Shown: piece by piece, positions 54,596 to 63,980 of the stretch
Layout of the letters: the number at the start of each line of letters is the position of its first letter
Position numbering within the stretch: the stretch's first letter is position 1
Assembly: GCA_030654395.1 (NCBI GenBank)
Contig: JAURXM010000131.1
Span: 310,001 to 374,000 of the forward strand
Origin: Aquabacterium sp.
GTDB lineage: Bacteria > Pseudomonadota > Gammaproteobacteria > Burkholderiales > Burkholderiaceae_C
Length of the DNA: 64,000 nucleotides
Reading direction: 5' to 3'
The notes under the pieces: generated by a model
Database searches by the model: none
Told to the model about the DNA's origin: nothing
What the model saw: only the letters and a program-made list of their open reading frames with translations
Program-made: the position numbers and the translations under genes

Positions 54596-54628
54596 ATTGT
54601 ATCTATTCCTACTGTTTTAGTCAACTAC
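54596..54628 (-). promoter_or_regulatory. isc operon promoter with overlapping IscR type 1 box
   Basis: On the minus strand TTGACT (54619-54624) and TACAAT (54596-54601) lie exactly 17 bases apart. The stretch from GTAGTTGACTAAA to CAGTAGGAATA (54603-54628) follows the IscR type 1 pattern and covers the -35 box, so holo-IscR would block polymerase. The iscR start is 61 bp after the -10 box. Confidence 0.75.
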
Positions 54629-54969
54629 AACCAAGGGACATCCCTGATGCCAGCCGCACACCCACCGGCACCGCATTTTTTTTGATGGCACCTGACACGC
54701 AGCACAGGGATGCAGTAACGGCGCTGGTGGCAATCAGCGCATCAATTAGTGAGGGGTTGAAGCGACGGATCAAACTGCACAACTCAAAGGCTTTGGGAGC
54801 ACAAAAACTGTGCAATACCCGCCCTCATGCGGTTGAATTTCTTATCCGTTTAGTGTGCTCATTCCGCATCACCTATCAAAGTAGAGCGTGAGAAAGTGGC
54901 ATGTGCATCTGATATTGTTCCATCTTTACAATTGATTCGTGGCGTTTTCACGATACGGGAGGATTCAGG
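54629..54969. other. Gap between iscR and the lipoprotein pair
   Basis: 341 bp. A plus-strand frame at 54682-54891 is open, but it has no ribosome site or familiar sequence and I do not call it. The last 60 bp before 54970 are AT-rich and probably hold the promoter of the lipoprotein genes. Confidence 0.4.
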
Positions 54970-55533
54970 GTGGCTGTGTTTAATCTAAAAGGCATCGCAG
55001 TAGTTGCTGCGGTTTTGGTGATATCCGGGTGTGCCATGAAGGCGCCACCATACGACGTGTCCATCGACAACATCAGCGTGCTCAAGCGCAGTGGCAGTGA
55101 GCCAGTGCGCGTCGGCGCCTTTACGGCAAATGCCGGCGCCAAAGGTGCCCGCGAAATCAGCCTGCGTGGCAATGGCATGACATCGTCAGTTGGCAATGAC
55201 TATGCGGCCTACTTGACTCAGGCACTCACTCAAGAGCTGGAGATGGCCAAACGCCTGAACCCAGCCGCGGCGCTTGAGGTGTCAGGCACATTGGTCGGCA
55301 CTGACATTGACACGGCCTTTGGTACGGCCTCCGGGTATATCGAGGCGCGATTCATTGTGTCCAAGGGCGGCCAAGTACGCTATGACAAAGTCAAGCGTGG
55401 CGACTTCAGCTGGGAGTCATCTTTCATCGGTGCCGTCGCCATTCCCGCTGCACAACGCAACTACCCCGTCGTTGTGCAGCACATGCTTTCGTCGCTCTAT
55501 AGCGATGTCGATTTCCAAAACGCGTTGAAATAA
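54970..55533 (+). CDS. Lipoprotein of unknown function (first of a pair)
   Basis: A 187-residue lipoprotein with signal peptide and lipobox LVISGCAM (lipid Cys at residue 21). It starts at GTG 54970 with GGAGG eight bases before. The mature part has an alpha/beta pattern (YAAYLTQALTQELEMAKRL, then LEVSGTLVGTDIDTAFG and YIEARFIVSKGGQVRYDKV) like small periplasmic lipoproteins that pack against outer-membrane complexes. I cannot name the family. The second lipoprotein starts 14 bp later. Confidence 0.75.
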   Translation: MAVFNLKGIAVVAAVLVISGCAMKAPPYDVSIDNISVLKRSGSEPVRVGAFTANAGAKGAREISLRGNGMTSSVGNDYAAYLTQALTQELEMAKRLNPAAALEVSGTLVGTDIDTAFGTASGYIEARFIVSKGGQVRYDKVKRGDFSWESSFIGAVAIPAAQRNYPVVVQHMLSSLYSDVDFQNALK

Positions 55534-55547
55534 CTGAAAGGGATTCC

Positions 55548-56135
55548 ATGAGTTTCAAGACAATTCGTCGTGCAGTGGTCGGTCTGGTAGGCGTGGCCGC
55601 CCTGGTTTTGATGACAGGGTGTGCGCACCAAGTCTCCATGACGCCAGACACCAAGCAACTGGCTGCCGCGCCAGCCAAGATCAACAAGTCGATCGCCTAC
55701 GTGATCAGTGCCGCCGATCTCACAAAGGAAGTTCAAACTCCAGGTGGTGGTGGCGACAAGATCAAGTACCAACCTTATCGCGACCTGGATGGCGCTTTGT
55801 ATCAGGCGTTTTCTGCTGTGTTCGCCGACGTGAGCAAAGTAACCAATGCATCGGAAGCCAAGGGCGTGACCTTCGTGATTACTCCATCCATCACGACAAA
55901 CTCGTCTTCAGACAGTATGTTCACATGGCCTCCGACGCAATTCTCAGTTGATCTGGTTTGCAGTGTTGCGGACATCAAAGGTCAAGCCGTGACCGAGGTT
56001 CGCGCATCCGGTAAGGGTGCGGCCACTTTTGACCAGTTCAAAAGCGATTTATCCTTGGCTGCTCGCCTTGCTTCGATGGATGCAGTAAACAACCTAGTTA
56101 AGGCATTGACGGATTCGGCTGAACTGCGCCGTTGA
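55548..56135 (+). CDS. Lipoprotein of unknown function (second of a pair)
   Basis: A 195-residue lipoprotein; the lipobox is VLMTGCAH (Cys25). The mature part has the same general layout as its neighbour: a helix (GALYQAFSAVFADV), strands with FVITPSITTNSSS and VDLVCSVADIKG, and a C-terminal helix. Sequence similarity between the two is weak. GAAAGGG precedes the ATG. A strong terminator follows, so the two genes form one unit. Confidence 0.75.
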   Translation: MSFKTIRRAVVGLVGVAALVLMTGCAHQVSMTPDTKQLAAAPAKINKSIAYVISAADLTKEVQTPGGGGDKIKYQPYRDLDGALYQAFSAVFADVSKVTNASEAKGVTFVITPSITTNSSSDSMFTWPPTQFSVDLVCSVADIKGQAVTEVRASGKGAATFDQFKSDLSLAARLASMDAVNNLVKALTDSAELRR

Positions 56136-56163
56136 ACTGGTTGCGTCGTTCAAAATGAAAGTC

Positions 56164-56183
56164 GGGGCCTTCGGGCCCCTTTT
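56164..56183 (+). terminator. Rho-independent terminator after the lipoprotein pair
   Basis: GGGGCC and GGCCCC pair around a TTCG loop, followed by TTTT. The six G-C pairs with a UUCG tetraloop make a very stable hairpin, 29 bp after the stop codon. Confidence 0.88.
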
Positions 56184-56365
56184 CCATGGGTTGATGGGAA
56201 ATGTGACGACACCATTGCTCAAATTTAGGGGCGAGGGCGGTCAACCTATGCGAAAACCGATCCGAACCGGCCAAGGCGCCCGATTTCCCGTTTCAAACTC
56301 CCGGGTAGGTCGTGAACTTTTTGTACGCTGGTGAGATTGACAAAGCAACACTCACCTGTTGGAAC

Positions 56366-56653
56366 AAGTAAGCTCATCGTCATACCCACGAAAGCCACTG
56401 TCAGCGAATCCCGAGCAACCGCAATCCTTGAGACCGTCAAGAAATTGAAGACCCAAGGCCCACGTTGCGTGTGCAGTCTGGCTCCGGTGTGGCCGCCAGC
56501 GTGCTTGATGAGGCTTACGCGGCAGCAGGTGGCGAGATCACCGACGCCGCAGAGACCTTTGGCGCTACCATGGCGTTGATGTCTTGTCTTCAACGCGCAT
56601 TGAGTCCGGCCAAACGTGCCTCTGGTGTCGCTGCCCCTGAAATTTCAGGGTAG
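56366..56653 (+). pseudogene. 5' fragment of pntA with a frameshift
   Basis: The translation SKLIVIPTKATVSESRATAILETVKKLKTQG, continued in another frame by RVQSGSGVAASVLDEAYAAAGGEITDAAETFGA, follows the N-terminus of the NAD(P) transhydrogenase alpha subunit. One base is missing near 56460 (GGCCCACG where GGCCACACG would keep the frame). The usual ATG has become another codon and similarity ends near 56600. About 95 of roughly 370 codons are left. No pntB or other part is nearby. Confidence 0.65.
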
Positions 56654-56655
56654 AA

Positions 56656-56850
56656 CTACCCGTAAGAGAAGGCAGAGTAAGTCGCGTCCTCTTGGAACAT
56701 GCCGTAGCCAATGCGGTCATTGGGGGAAATTTTGCTCAGGCCATAAGTCAGCTTGCCCAAATTGTTGGCATCGCCTGCACCGGGATAATTGCCAATCAAT
56801 TCAGCACCGATGCCATCAGGGCCATCCAAACCCCAGACCTCGCAGATCGT
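56656..56850 (-). pseudogene. Unassigned C-terminal gene fragment
   Basis: The frame reads QNTICEVWGLDGPDGIGAELIG, then GKLTYGLSKISPNDRIGYGMFQ, and ends ATYSAFSYG with a stop. The composition looks protein-like (Gly, Asn and Tyr rich, as in secreted proteins). Upstream it continues only into the antisense of the phosphatase gene, so the 5' part is missing. It lies next to the pntA fragment on the other strand. I cannot name the family. Confidence 0.35.
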
Positions 56851-56884
56851 ATTCTGCAAAGGCAATGACGGCGACGAAAAATGT

Positions 56885-57421
56885 TCACCCTGCGCCCGCT
56901 GACGCAGCCTTATCAAGCGCACTCAAATGCACCACCAGACCATCACAAGCTGACTCAACCAAGTCCAACACAAACTCAAACCCGGCAGGGCCACCGTAAT
57001 ACGGATCGGGCACGACCTCAGCGCCCGCATGGGGTGACTGCGCAGGCACGAACTCCGTCAAACGCCTGAGCTTGCGTTGGGTGGGCGGGTCATTCGGGCA
57101 ACGCGCATCCAGAGAGCTCAAGTTGGCCCAGTCCATGGCGACGATCAGGTCAAATTGCTCGAAATCGCGCTCATTGACTTCACGTGCCCGCAAAGCGCTG
57201 AGGTCGTAGCCGCGCAGCTGCGCATGCTTTTGAGCGCGCACATCTGGCGCGCCACCCACATGGAAAGCGTGCGTGCCCGCAGAGTCAACCTCAACCCGAT
57301 CGGCCAAGCCCACTTGCGCCAGCTTGCTGCGCAGCACGCCCTCGGCCGTTGGGCTTCGGCAAATGTTGCCCATGCAAACCATGAGCACCCTGATTTTGGG
57401 CTTGCCTGAGAAAAATGCCAT
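56885..57421 (-). CDS. Low-molecular-weight protein tyrosine phosphatase
   Basis: A 178-residue phosphatase with the P-loop CMGNICRS (nucleophile Cys16, Arg22) and the general acid in VPDPYYGG near residue 138. Such enzymes in proteobacteria often regulate exopolysaccharide tyrosine kinases, but no capsule genes are here. The last 20 residues (HLSALDKAASAGAG) are a non-conserved tail. It follows uvrB directly, its ATG adjoining the uvrB stop. Confidence 0.92.
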   Translation of the reverse strand: MAFFSGKPKIRVLMVCMGNICRSPTAEGVLRSKLAQVGLADRVEVDSAGTHAFHVGGAPDVRAQKHAQLRGYDLSALRAREVNERDFEQFDLIVAMDWANLSSLDARCPNDPPTQRKLRRLTEFVPAQSPHAGAEVVPDPYYGGPAGFEFVLDLVESACDGLVVHLSALDKAASAGAG

Positions 57422-59560
57422 TTACTTGCGCCCTGCCTGCACAGGCACGATGTTGTCATGCACAAGGGCGCCAAAAGCACGCTCTTTCAGCAAGGCCAAT
57501 TGGTCGCGCAAACGGGCTGCTTTTTCGAAATCCAGATTGCGTGCCGCTTCCAGCATGTCTTTTTCAAGCTGCTTCATGCGCTTGCTCAGATCTTTCTCAG
57601 ACAAAGCCTCGCTGCCCTCCATAGAGCGTGACAGCGATTCCGTCGCACGCAACTCGTCCTTGGCGGCGTTGGACATCACGCCATCAATCATCTCCTTGAC
57701 CTTTTTATTGATGGTGCGCGGCGTGATGCCATGCAGCTCGTTGTGGGCGATTTGTTTGGCACGGCGGCGCGCTGTCTCACCCATGGCCTTGCGCATGGAT
57801 TCGGTGATTTTGTCGGCATACAAAATGGCGTGTCCATTTTGGTTTCGAGCCGTACGGCCGATGGTCTGGATCAAACTGCGCTCAGACCGCAGGAAGCCTT
57901 CCTTGTCGGCATCCAAAATCGCCACCAGCGACACCTCAGGGATGTCCAAACCTTCACGCAGCAAATTGATGCCCACCAGCACATCGAACACGCCTAGGCG
58001 CAAGTCGCGCAGAATCTCAACACGCTCAACCGTGTCGATGTCTGAGTGCAGATAGCGCACTTTGACACCGTTTTCGGTCAAGTAGTCGGTCAGTTGCTCG
58101 GACATGCGCTTGGTCAGCGTGGTGATCAATACGCGCTCGTTTTTGACGACCCGGTTGCGGATCTCTTGCAATGCGTCGTCAACCTGATGGGTGGCGGGGC
58201 GCACCTCAACGACCGGGTCAAGCAAGCCTGTGGGGCGCACCAATTGCTCGACAACTTGGCCTGTGTGTTGCTGCTCATACGCAGCCGGGGTGGCCGATAC
58301 AAACACGACTTGGCGCATCTTGCCCTCGAACTCCTCGAATTTAAGCGGGCGGTTATCTAGCGCTGAGGGCAGCCGGAATCCATATTCAACCAAGGTTGTT
58401 TTGCGCGATTTGTCGCCGTTGTACATGGCACCCAACTGGCCAATCATCACGTGGCTTTCGTCCAAAAACATCAGCGAGTCTTTGGGCATGTAGTCGACCA
58501 GCGTGGATGGCGGGTCACCCGGCTTGGCACCGGACAAATGGCGCGTGTAGTTCTCAATGCCCTTGCAGTGGCCAATCTCCTGCAGCATTTCAATGTCAAA
58601 GCGGGTTCTTTGCTCAACGCGTTGCGCCTCAACCAAGCGGCCGTCACCTACCAGCAGCTTGACGCGCTCATTGAGCTCTTGCTTGATGGCTTCGATGGCG
58701 ACCAACACACGCTCACGCGGTGTCACGTAATGGCTGGATGGGTAGATCGTGAAGCGTGGGATTTTTTGGCGGATGCGGCCTGTGAGCGGGTCAAAAAGCT
58801 GGATCGAATCAATCTCGTCATCAAACAACTCCAGCCGCACAGCCAACTCAGAGTGCTCTGCAGGGAACACGTCAATGGTGTCCCCGCGCACCCGAAAGGT
58901 GCCCCGACTGAAGTCGGCATCGTTGCGCTTGTACTGCATGCGGATGAGCTGCGCGATCACGTCACGCTGGCCCATTTTGTCACCCACGCGCGTCAGCAAC
59001 ACCATCTGCAAATAGTCTTCGGGCTTGCCGATGCCGTAAATGGCCGACACGGTGGCCACGATGACCACATCACGGCGCTCTAGCAGGCTTTTGGTGGCGC
59101 TCAGGCGCATCTGCTCGATGGCCTCGTTGATGGCGCTGTCCTTTTCAATGAACAGGTCGCGCTGGGGGACGTAAGCCTCGGGCTGATAGTAGTCGTAGTA
59201 GCTGACGAAGTACTCGACCGCGTTGTTCGGGAAGAACTCGCGGAATTCTGCGTAAAGCTGCGCTGCCAAGGTTTTGTTGGGCGCAAAAACAATCGCCGGG
59301 CGCCCTTGCCTGGCAATCACATTGGCCATGGTGAAGGTTTTACCCGACCCTGTTACGCCCAGTAAAGTCTGGTACGCCAGCCCATCTTGGATGCCCTCGC
59401 ACAGCAAATCGATGGCGGTGGGCTGGTCACCGGCAGGCGGATACGGTTGATACAACTCGAACGGCGAATCGGGAAAACGAACGAATTGGCCCTCGTTTTG
59501 TGCAAATTCACCGCTTTTAATCAACTCAGCAGCAGGGAGAAAATCGTTCGGCTCAGACAT
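57422..59560 (-). CDS. uvrB: Excinuclease ABC subunit B
   Basis: A 712-residue DNA helicase-like subunit of nucleotide excision repair. Walker [11 protein letters not shown], the beta-hairpin [22 protein letters not shown] and QTIGRTARN are all in order. The C-terminal UVR motif that binds UvrC/UvrA is at [26 protein letters not shown]. The start MSEPND at 59560 gives the usual length; the frame further up is not conserved. Divergent from the aminotransferase gene. Confidence 0.97.
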   Translation of the reverse strand: MSEPNDFLPAAELIKSGEFAQNEGQFVRFPDSPFELYQPYPPAGDQPTAIDLLCEGIQDGLAYQTLLGVTGSGKTFTMANVIARQGRPAIVFAPNKTLAAQLYAEFREFFPNNAVEYFVSYYDYYQPEAYVPQRDLFIEKDSAINEAIEQMRLSATKSLLERRDVVIVATVSAIYGIGKPEDYLQMVLLTRVGDKMGQRDVIAQLIRMQYKRNDADFSRGTFRVRGDTIDVFPAEHSELAVRLELFDDEIDSIQLFDPLTGRIRQKIPRFTIYPSSHYVTPRERVLVAIEAIKQELNERVKLLVGDGRLVEAQRVEQRTRFDIEMLQEIGHCKGIENYTRHLSGAKPGDPPSTLVDYMPKDSLMFLDESHVMIGQLGAMYNGDKSRKTTLVEYGFRLPSALDNRPLKFEEFEGKMRQVVFVSATPAAYEQQHTGQVVEQLVRPTGLLDPVVEVRPATHQVDDALQEIRNRVVKNERVLITTLTKRMSEQLTDYLTENGVKVRYLHSDIDTVERVEILRDLRLGVFDVLVGINLLREGLDIPEVSLVAILDADKEGFLRSERSLIQTIGRTARNQNGHAILYADKITESMRKAMGETARRRAKQIAHNELHGITPRTINKKVKEMIDGVMSNAAKDELRATESLSRSMEGSEALSEKDLSKRMKQLEKDMLEAARNLDFEKAARLRDQLALLKERAFGALVHDNIVPVQAGRK

Positions 59561-59711
59561 CCGGGTCACAGTTCGATAAAATAATGGGTTTGCCCGATTC
59601 CGCAACTGAGGCCAAAAGCCTTCAGGACAAGCCCCAGATCCATGGGTTTGTCAGCGAAATTCGTGGTTGTCGAATCTTTCAGCTTATCCCAACCGTCTGG
59701 AGACTGCTTGC

Positions 59712-60911
59712 ATGGCCTCGTTGTTCGCTTCCGTTGAAATGGCCCCCCGTGATCCCATCTTGGGCCTCAACGAACAATTTAATGCCGACCCTAACCCCGC
59801 CAAGGTGAACTTGGGCGTGGGTGTGTACACCGATGACAGCGGCAAATTGCCTCTGCTGAAGTGCGTCGCCGCCGCTGAAAAGCAGATGTCCGAGGCCCCC
59901 AAGGCGCGCGGCTACCTGCCCATCGACGGCATCGTGGCCTATGACAAGGCCGTGCAAGGCTTGGTTTTTGGCGCTGAACATGCCGCAGTCAAGGCCGGTC
60001 GCATCTCGACGGCGCAGGCCATCGGCGGCACGGGTGGCCTGAAACTGGGCGCCGACTTTCTCAAGCGCCTGAACGCAGACGCCAAGGTGCTGATCTCTGA
60101 CCCCAGCTGGGAGAACCACCGCGCGTTGTTCGAGTCAGCTGGCTTCCCCGTTGACACCTACCCCTACTACGATGCGGCCAACCGTGGCATCAACTTTGGC
60201 GGCCTGATCGGCGCGCTGAAGGCTGCTGCACCTGGCACCATCATCTTGTTGCACGCGTGCTGCCACAACCCAACCGGCTACGACCTGTCTGACGCCCAGT
60301 GGGATGAGGTCATCGCCACGGTCAAGGCGGGCAACTTGGTGCCTTTTTTGGACATGGCCTACCAAGGCTTTGGCGAGAGCATCACCGAAGACGGCAAGGT
60401 CGTCATCAAGTTCTTGGACGCTGGCCTGAGCTTTTTCGTGTCGACCAGTTTCTCCAAGAGCTTCTCGCTGTACGGTGAGCGCGTCGGCGCCCTGAGCATC
60501 GTGAGTGAATCGGCTGAAGAAGCCGGTCGCGTCCTGAGTCAACTCAAGCGCGTGATCCGCACCAACTACTCCAACCCGCCCACACACGGCGCGCAGGTCG
60601 TGGCCACGGTGTTGACCAACCCTGAGTTGCGTCAACAGTGGGAAGACGAGTTGTCCGGCATGCGTGACCGCATCAAGCTGATGCGCACCGCTTTGGTCAA
60701 CGAGTTGACTGCGGCAGGCGTGAGTGGTGACCTGAGCTACATCACACGTCAAAAAGGCATGTTCAGCTACTCCGGCCTGAACGCCACACAGATGCAACGT
60801 CTGCGTGCGGAGTTCGGCATTTACGGTGTCGACTCCGGTCGCATCTGCGTGGCGGCGCTGAACACAGGCAACATCAAGGCCGTGGCAGCGGCCATCAAAG
60901 CCGTGATGTAA
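59712..60911 (+). CDS. Aromatic amino acid / aspartate aminotransferase
   Basis: A 399-residue class I PLP aminotransferase of the AspC/TyrB group, which transfers amino groups between aspartate or aromatic amino acids and 2-oxoglutarate. The pattern is typical: MFASV-like start (MASLFASVEMAPRDPILGL), GTGGLKLGADFL, DPSWENH, HACCHNPTG, the PLP Lys in STSFSKSFSLYGERVG, and SNPPTHGA. ATG 59712 is chosen by family start. Sequence cannot separate AspC from TyrB. Confidence 0.93.
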   Translation: MASLFASVEMAPRDPILGLNEQFNADPNPAKVNLGVGVYTDDSGKLPLLKCVAAAEKQMSEAPKARGYLPIDGIVAYDKAVQGLVFGAEHAAVKAGRISTAQAIGGTGGLKLGADFLKRLNADAKVLISDPSWENHRALFESAGFPVDTYPYYDAANRGINFGGLIGALKAAAPGTIILLHACCHNPTGYDLSDAQWDEVIATVKAGNLVPFLDMAYQGFGESITEDGKVVIKFLDAGLSFFVSTSFSKSFSLYGERVGALSIVSESAEEAGRVLSQLKRVIRTNYSNPPTHGAQVVATVLTNPELRQQWEDELSGMRDRIKLMRTALVNELTAAGVSGDLSYITRQKGMFSYSGLNATQMQRLRAEFGIYGVDSGRICVAALNTGNIKAVAAAIKAVM

Positions 60912-60937
60912 ACACAAACTAGACGCATTCCGCCTAG

Positions 60938-60969
60938 GCCCACTCCCTTTTACGGGTGTGGGCTTTTTT
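60938..60969 (+). terminator. Rho-independent terminator after the aminotransferase
   Basis: GCCCACTCCC and GGGTGTGGGC form a ten-base stem with one mismatch and a six-base loop, then TTTTTT. It lies 27 bp past the stop. Confidence 0.9.
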
Positions 60970-61077
60970 CGTTCTAATAGGCCTTTCTAGGCATGGGCAT
61001 GGGCTCTAGGTCTTATGTCTGTCACATCGTTACGAGATAGTCCGTGGGTTCCTAGCCTAACCTACCGGAGATTTCAG

Positions 61078-63288
61078 ATGAAGGGTGCTTCCCATCCCAC
61101 CAACGACGTGTCACTGAACCCGTCGTCCACACCATCCATTCACGATGTCATCAACCAGGTTGATGCCAGCCGTCGCCAGTTTGTCAAAGGTGGCGTCGGC
61201 GCCGCCGCCCTCGCCTCTGCTGGTGGCCTGACGCTCAGCGGCCTGGTCAGCACCGTTCAAGCTGCACCCGTCCCTGCCAGCCTCGGATTCCCCGGCATGG
61301 GCTTTGACAGCGTGCCAGCCAACACCCGCGCCGCCAACGTGCTGGCCGGTGGCGTGCCCACCGCCGTGATTGACCGCATCACCGTGCCTACTGGCTACAC
61401 CGCCAACGTCTTCGTGGCTTGGGGCGATGCCATCATGCCCGGCGGCACCCCGTTTGTTGGCAACGCCAGCGAAACAGCGGCCCAACAGGCCAAGCAGTTC
61501 GGCGCGCACAACGACGGCATGCACTTCTTCCCCTTCGTTGGCACGGGCGGCGTTCCGGTCAGCGACCGTGGCGTGCTGTGCGTGAACAACGAATACACCC
61601 ATGAAGAAATCCTGTTCACCGACGGTCAAGTCGGTGCGGGTTACACCATCGCCAAAACACGCAAGTCGCAGGCAGCACACGGCGTGTCGATCTTGGAAGC
61701 GCGTCGCGTGGCAGGCAAGTGGTCGGTTGTGAAGACATCGCCATATGGCCGTCGCATCACTGCCAACACAAAGATGCGCGTATCGGGCCCCGCTGCTGGT
61801 CATGCTCTACTTAAGAGCAATGAGTACACGATCACCGACGCCGCCACGGTTGCCACAGGCAACCAACTGGACGGCTTCACTGCTTACGGCACCGTCAACA
61901 ACTGCGCCAACGGCATCACGCCCTGGGGCACCTACCTGACCTGTGAAGAAAACTGGAACGGCAACTTTGGCAGCAACAGCGCCGTGCCATCTGCCGCTTC
62001 GGGCGATGCAGGCAAGCTGCTCAACCGCTATGGCGTCGTCGCCGCTGGCTTCGGCTACCGCTGGCACACCACGGACCCACGTTGGGACGTGGTGACCAAC
62101 CCCAACGAGACCAACCTGTTTGGCTGGGTTGTGGAGATCGATCCGTTCAACCCCAGCGCCATGCCTGTCAAGCGCACCGCCTTGGGCCGCTTCAAGCATG
62201 AAAGCGCCCAATACGTGGTGGACAGCCAGAACAAAGTCGGCATGTACATGGGTGACGACGAGCGCAACGAATACATCTACAAGTTCGTTTGCTCAGGCGC
62301 CTTCAACCCCACCAACCGCGCTGCCAACCGCAACCTGCTGGACAGCGGCACGCTGTACGCGGCACGCTTTAACGCCAACCTGACGGGCGAATGGCTGCCA
62401 CTGCTGCCTGGCACCATTGGCCTCAATGGCTTGGCCCTGCGCGACAACCCGAATTTCTCGGGTGCCAATGACGCGGAAGTGCTGGCCAAGATCCTCATCA
62501 AGACCCGCATGGCTGCTGATGCTGTCGGCGCCACGATGATGGACCGCCCTGAGTGGACGGGCGCACGCCCCCGCATCGGTGGCTTCGATGAAGTCGAGGT
62601 GTACTGCACACTGACCAACAACAACCGCCGTGGCACGACGCCCGCATCGGTCATTGCACAAGACGGCTCAACCACCGCCGCCACGGCTCGCCCACCTGTT
62701 GACGCAGCCAACCCCAGCGCCGACAACGTTTATGGCCACATCATCCGCTGGCGCGAAACTGGCAAAACCGTGACCAGCACCACCTTCAGCTGGGATCTGT
62801 TTGCACAAGCTGGCGATACAGCCACCACCAAGGTTGCCAAGCCCACCAACGACTACAAGGGCAACATCGTCGACGCGCCTAACGGCAGCGCCGACTACGG
62901 TGCACCCGATGGCCTGTGGTTCGACTACTTCGGCCGCTTGTGGGTGCAAACCGACCAGATCGGTGACGGCTCTGGTGACTTCGTTAACATTGGCGGCAAC
63001 ATGATGGTGTGTGCCGACCCCAATACCGGCGAGACACGTCGCTTCCTGACATCACCCAACAAGTGCGAAGTCACTGGCGTGACCATGACACCGGACGGCA
63101 AGACCATGTTCGTGGGCGTGCAACACCCAGGTGAAGACTCGTTTGCAGCCAACCCGACTCAATTCTCCAACTGGCCACAAGGTCAATACGCTGTCGAAGC
63201 CGACGGCGTGACCGCATTGCCCGCTGGCCGCCCACGCTCGTCTGTGGTGGTCATCACCAAAGACAACGGCGGCATCATCGGTTCGTGA
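61078..63288 (+). CDS. PhoX-family phosphatase (DUF839), Tat-exported
   Basis: A 736-residue exported phosphatase. A twin-arginine signal (SRRQFVKGGVGAAALASAGGLTLSGL) begins near residue 32, so the enzyme is exported folded with its metals (PhoX uses Fe and Ca). Family marks include GTVNNCANGITPWGTYLTCEENWNG, ETNLFGWVVEIDPF, KHESAQYVV and GDDERNEYIYKFV. Near the C-terminus are DAPNGSADYGAPDGLWFD and VTMTPDGKTMFVGVQHPGE. ATG 61078 has GGAG in place. One Pho-box-like half-site, CTGTCAC, lies at 61019. Confidence 0.88.
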   Translation: MKGASHPTNDVSLNPSSTPSIHDVINQVDASRRQFVKGGVGAAALASAGGLTLSGLVSTVQAAPVPASLGFPGMGFDSVPANTRAANVLAGGVPTAVIDRITVPTGYTANVFVAWGDAIMPGGTPFVGNASETAAQQAKQFGAHNDGMHFFPFVGTGGVPVSDRGVLCVNNEYTHEEILFTDGQVGAGYTIAKTRKSQAAHGVSILEARRVAGKWSVVKTSPYGRRITANTKMRVSGPAAGHALLKSNEYTITDAATVATGNQLDGFTAYGTVNNCANGITPWGTYLTCEENWNGNFGSNSAVPSAASGDAGKLLNRYGVVAAGFGYRWHTTDPRWDVVTNPNETNLFGWVVEIDPFNPSAMPVKRTALGRFKHESAQYVVDSQNKVGMYMGDDERNEYIYKFVCSGAFNPTNRAANRNLLDSGTLYAARFNANLTGEWLPLLPGTIGLNGLALRDNPNFSGANDAEVLAKILIKTRMAADAVGATMMDRPEWTGARPRIGGFDEVEVYCTLTNNNRRGTTPASVIAQDGSTTAATARPPVDAANPSADNVYGHIIRWRETGKTVTSTTFSWDLFAQAGDTATTKVAKPTNDYKGNIVDAPNGSADYGAPDGLWFDYFGRLWVQTDQIGDGSGDFVNIGGNMMVCADPNTGETRRFLTSPNKCEVTGVTMTPDGKTMFVGVQHPGEDSFAANPTQFSNWPQGQYAVEADGVTALPAGRPRSSVVVITKDNGGIIGS

Positions 63289-63320
63289 TCGGCCCATTGC
63301 CCTACACAAGGAAATACACC

Positions 63321-63947
63321 ATGAAACTGCAATTCATCGCTGCAGCTGTTATCGCAGCATGCGCCCTGCCCGCACAAGCCTCGCTGATCAACAGCCCTGG
63401 CTCGTTGCTCAACCCCACTTCGGTGCTTGATTTCGAAAGCTATGACGGCCTCATCACCGCTGGCCCAGAAGTTGTCTCCACTGGCGTGACCTTCTCAGGC
63501 GACGTGGGCGCTGAACTCGGTGCCTACAACCGTGACCTCAGTGAAAACGGCATCTGGGGCCTGGGCAACCACTTCGCAGCAGCTGGCAGCAACGGCCAAA
63601 TCACCTTCACCTTTGACAGCCTGCAATCGGGCGTCGGCGCCTTCGTGAACCACTTCCGCGACATCAGCGGCAGCATCACGGTGACGGCCTACGACAGCAG
63701 CAGCGCCTTGCTGGAAACTCACTCGCTGGCACTGACCACCGATATCAACAGCTACAACGACGGCGCCTTCATGGGCATCTCGCGCAATGTGGCTGACATC
63801 CGTTCGGTGACGTTCAGCGGCGTGGGCGTTGTGGCCGACAACCTGACATACACAACTGCAGTGCCTGAGCCAACCAGCTACCTGCTGGCCATTTGTGGCC
63901 TTGGCCTGCTAGCCGGCGTAGCTCACAAGCGCAAGAAGTCAGGCTGA
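63321..63947 (+). CDS. PEP-CTERM sorted exported protein
   Basis: A 208-residue protein: signal peptide (MKLQFIAAAVIAACALPAQA), a beta-rich body with TSVLDFESYDGLITAGPEVVSTGVTFSGDVGAELG and TFDSLQSGVGAFVNHF, and a PEP-CTERM tail VPEPTSYLLAICGLGLLAG followed by HKRKK. An exosortase elsewhere would process it during export of extracellular polymer. It starts 32 bp after the phoX stop, with AAGGAAA before the ATG, and is probably co-transcribed. Function unknown. Confidence 0.8.
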   Translation: MKLQFIAAAVIAACALPAQASLINSPGSLLNPTSVLDFESYDGLITAGPEVVSTGVTFSGDVGAELGAYNRDLSENGIWGLGNHFAAAGSNGQITFTFDSLQSGVGAFVNHFRDISGSITVTAYDSSSALLETHSLALTTDINSYNDGAFMGISRNVADIRSVTFSGVGVVADNLTYTTAVPEPTSYLLAICGLGLLAGVAHKRKKSG

Positions 63948-63956
63948 TTGAGTGCA

Positions 63957-63980
63957 AGGTCATCCCGTCTCGGATGGCCT
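63957..63980 (+). terminator. Hairpin after the PEP-CTERM gene
   Basis: AGGTCATCC and GGATGGCCT pair along nine bases with one G-T pair and a six-base loop. The following bases (CTTCTG) are only moderately T-rich. Nine bases past the stop. Confidence 0.5.

Noticed and set aside
54682..54891. Small plus-strand gene between iscR and the lipoproteins
   Set aside because: No ribosome site, no signal peptide and no recognisable pattern.
61005..61040. Complete Pho box before phoX
   Set aside because: Only one half-site (CTGTCAC) is convincing; the second at the required spacing does not match.
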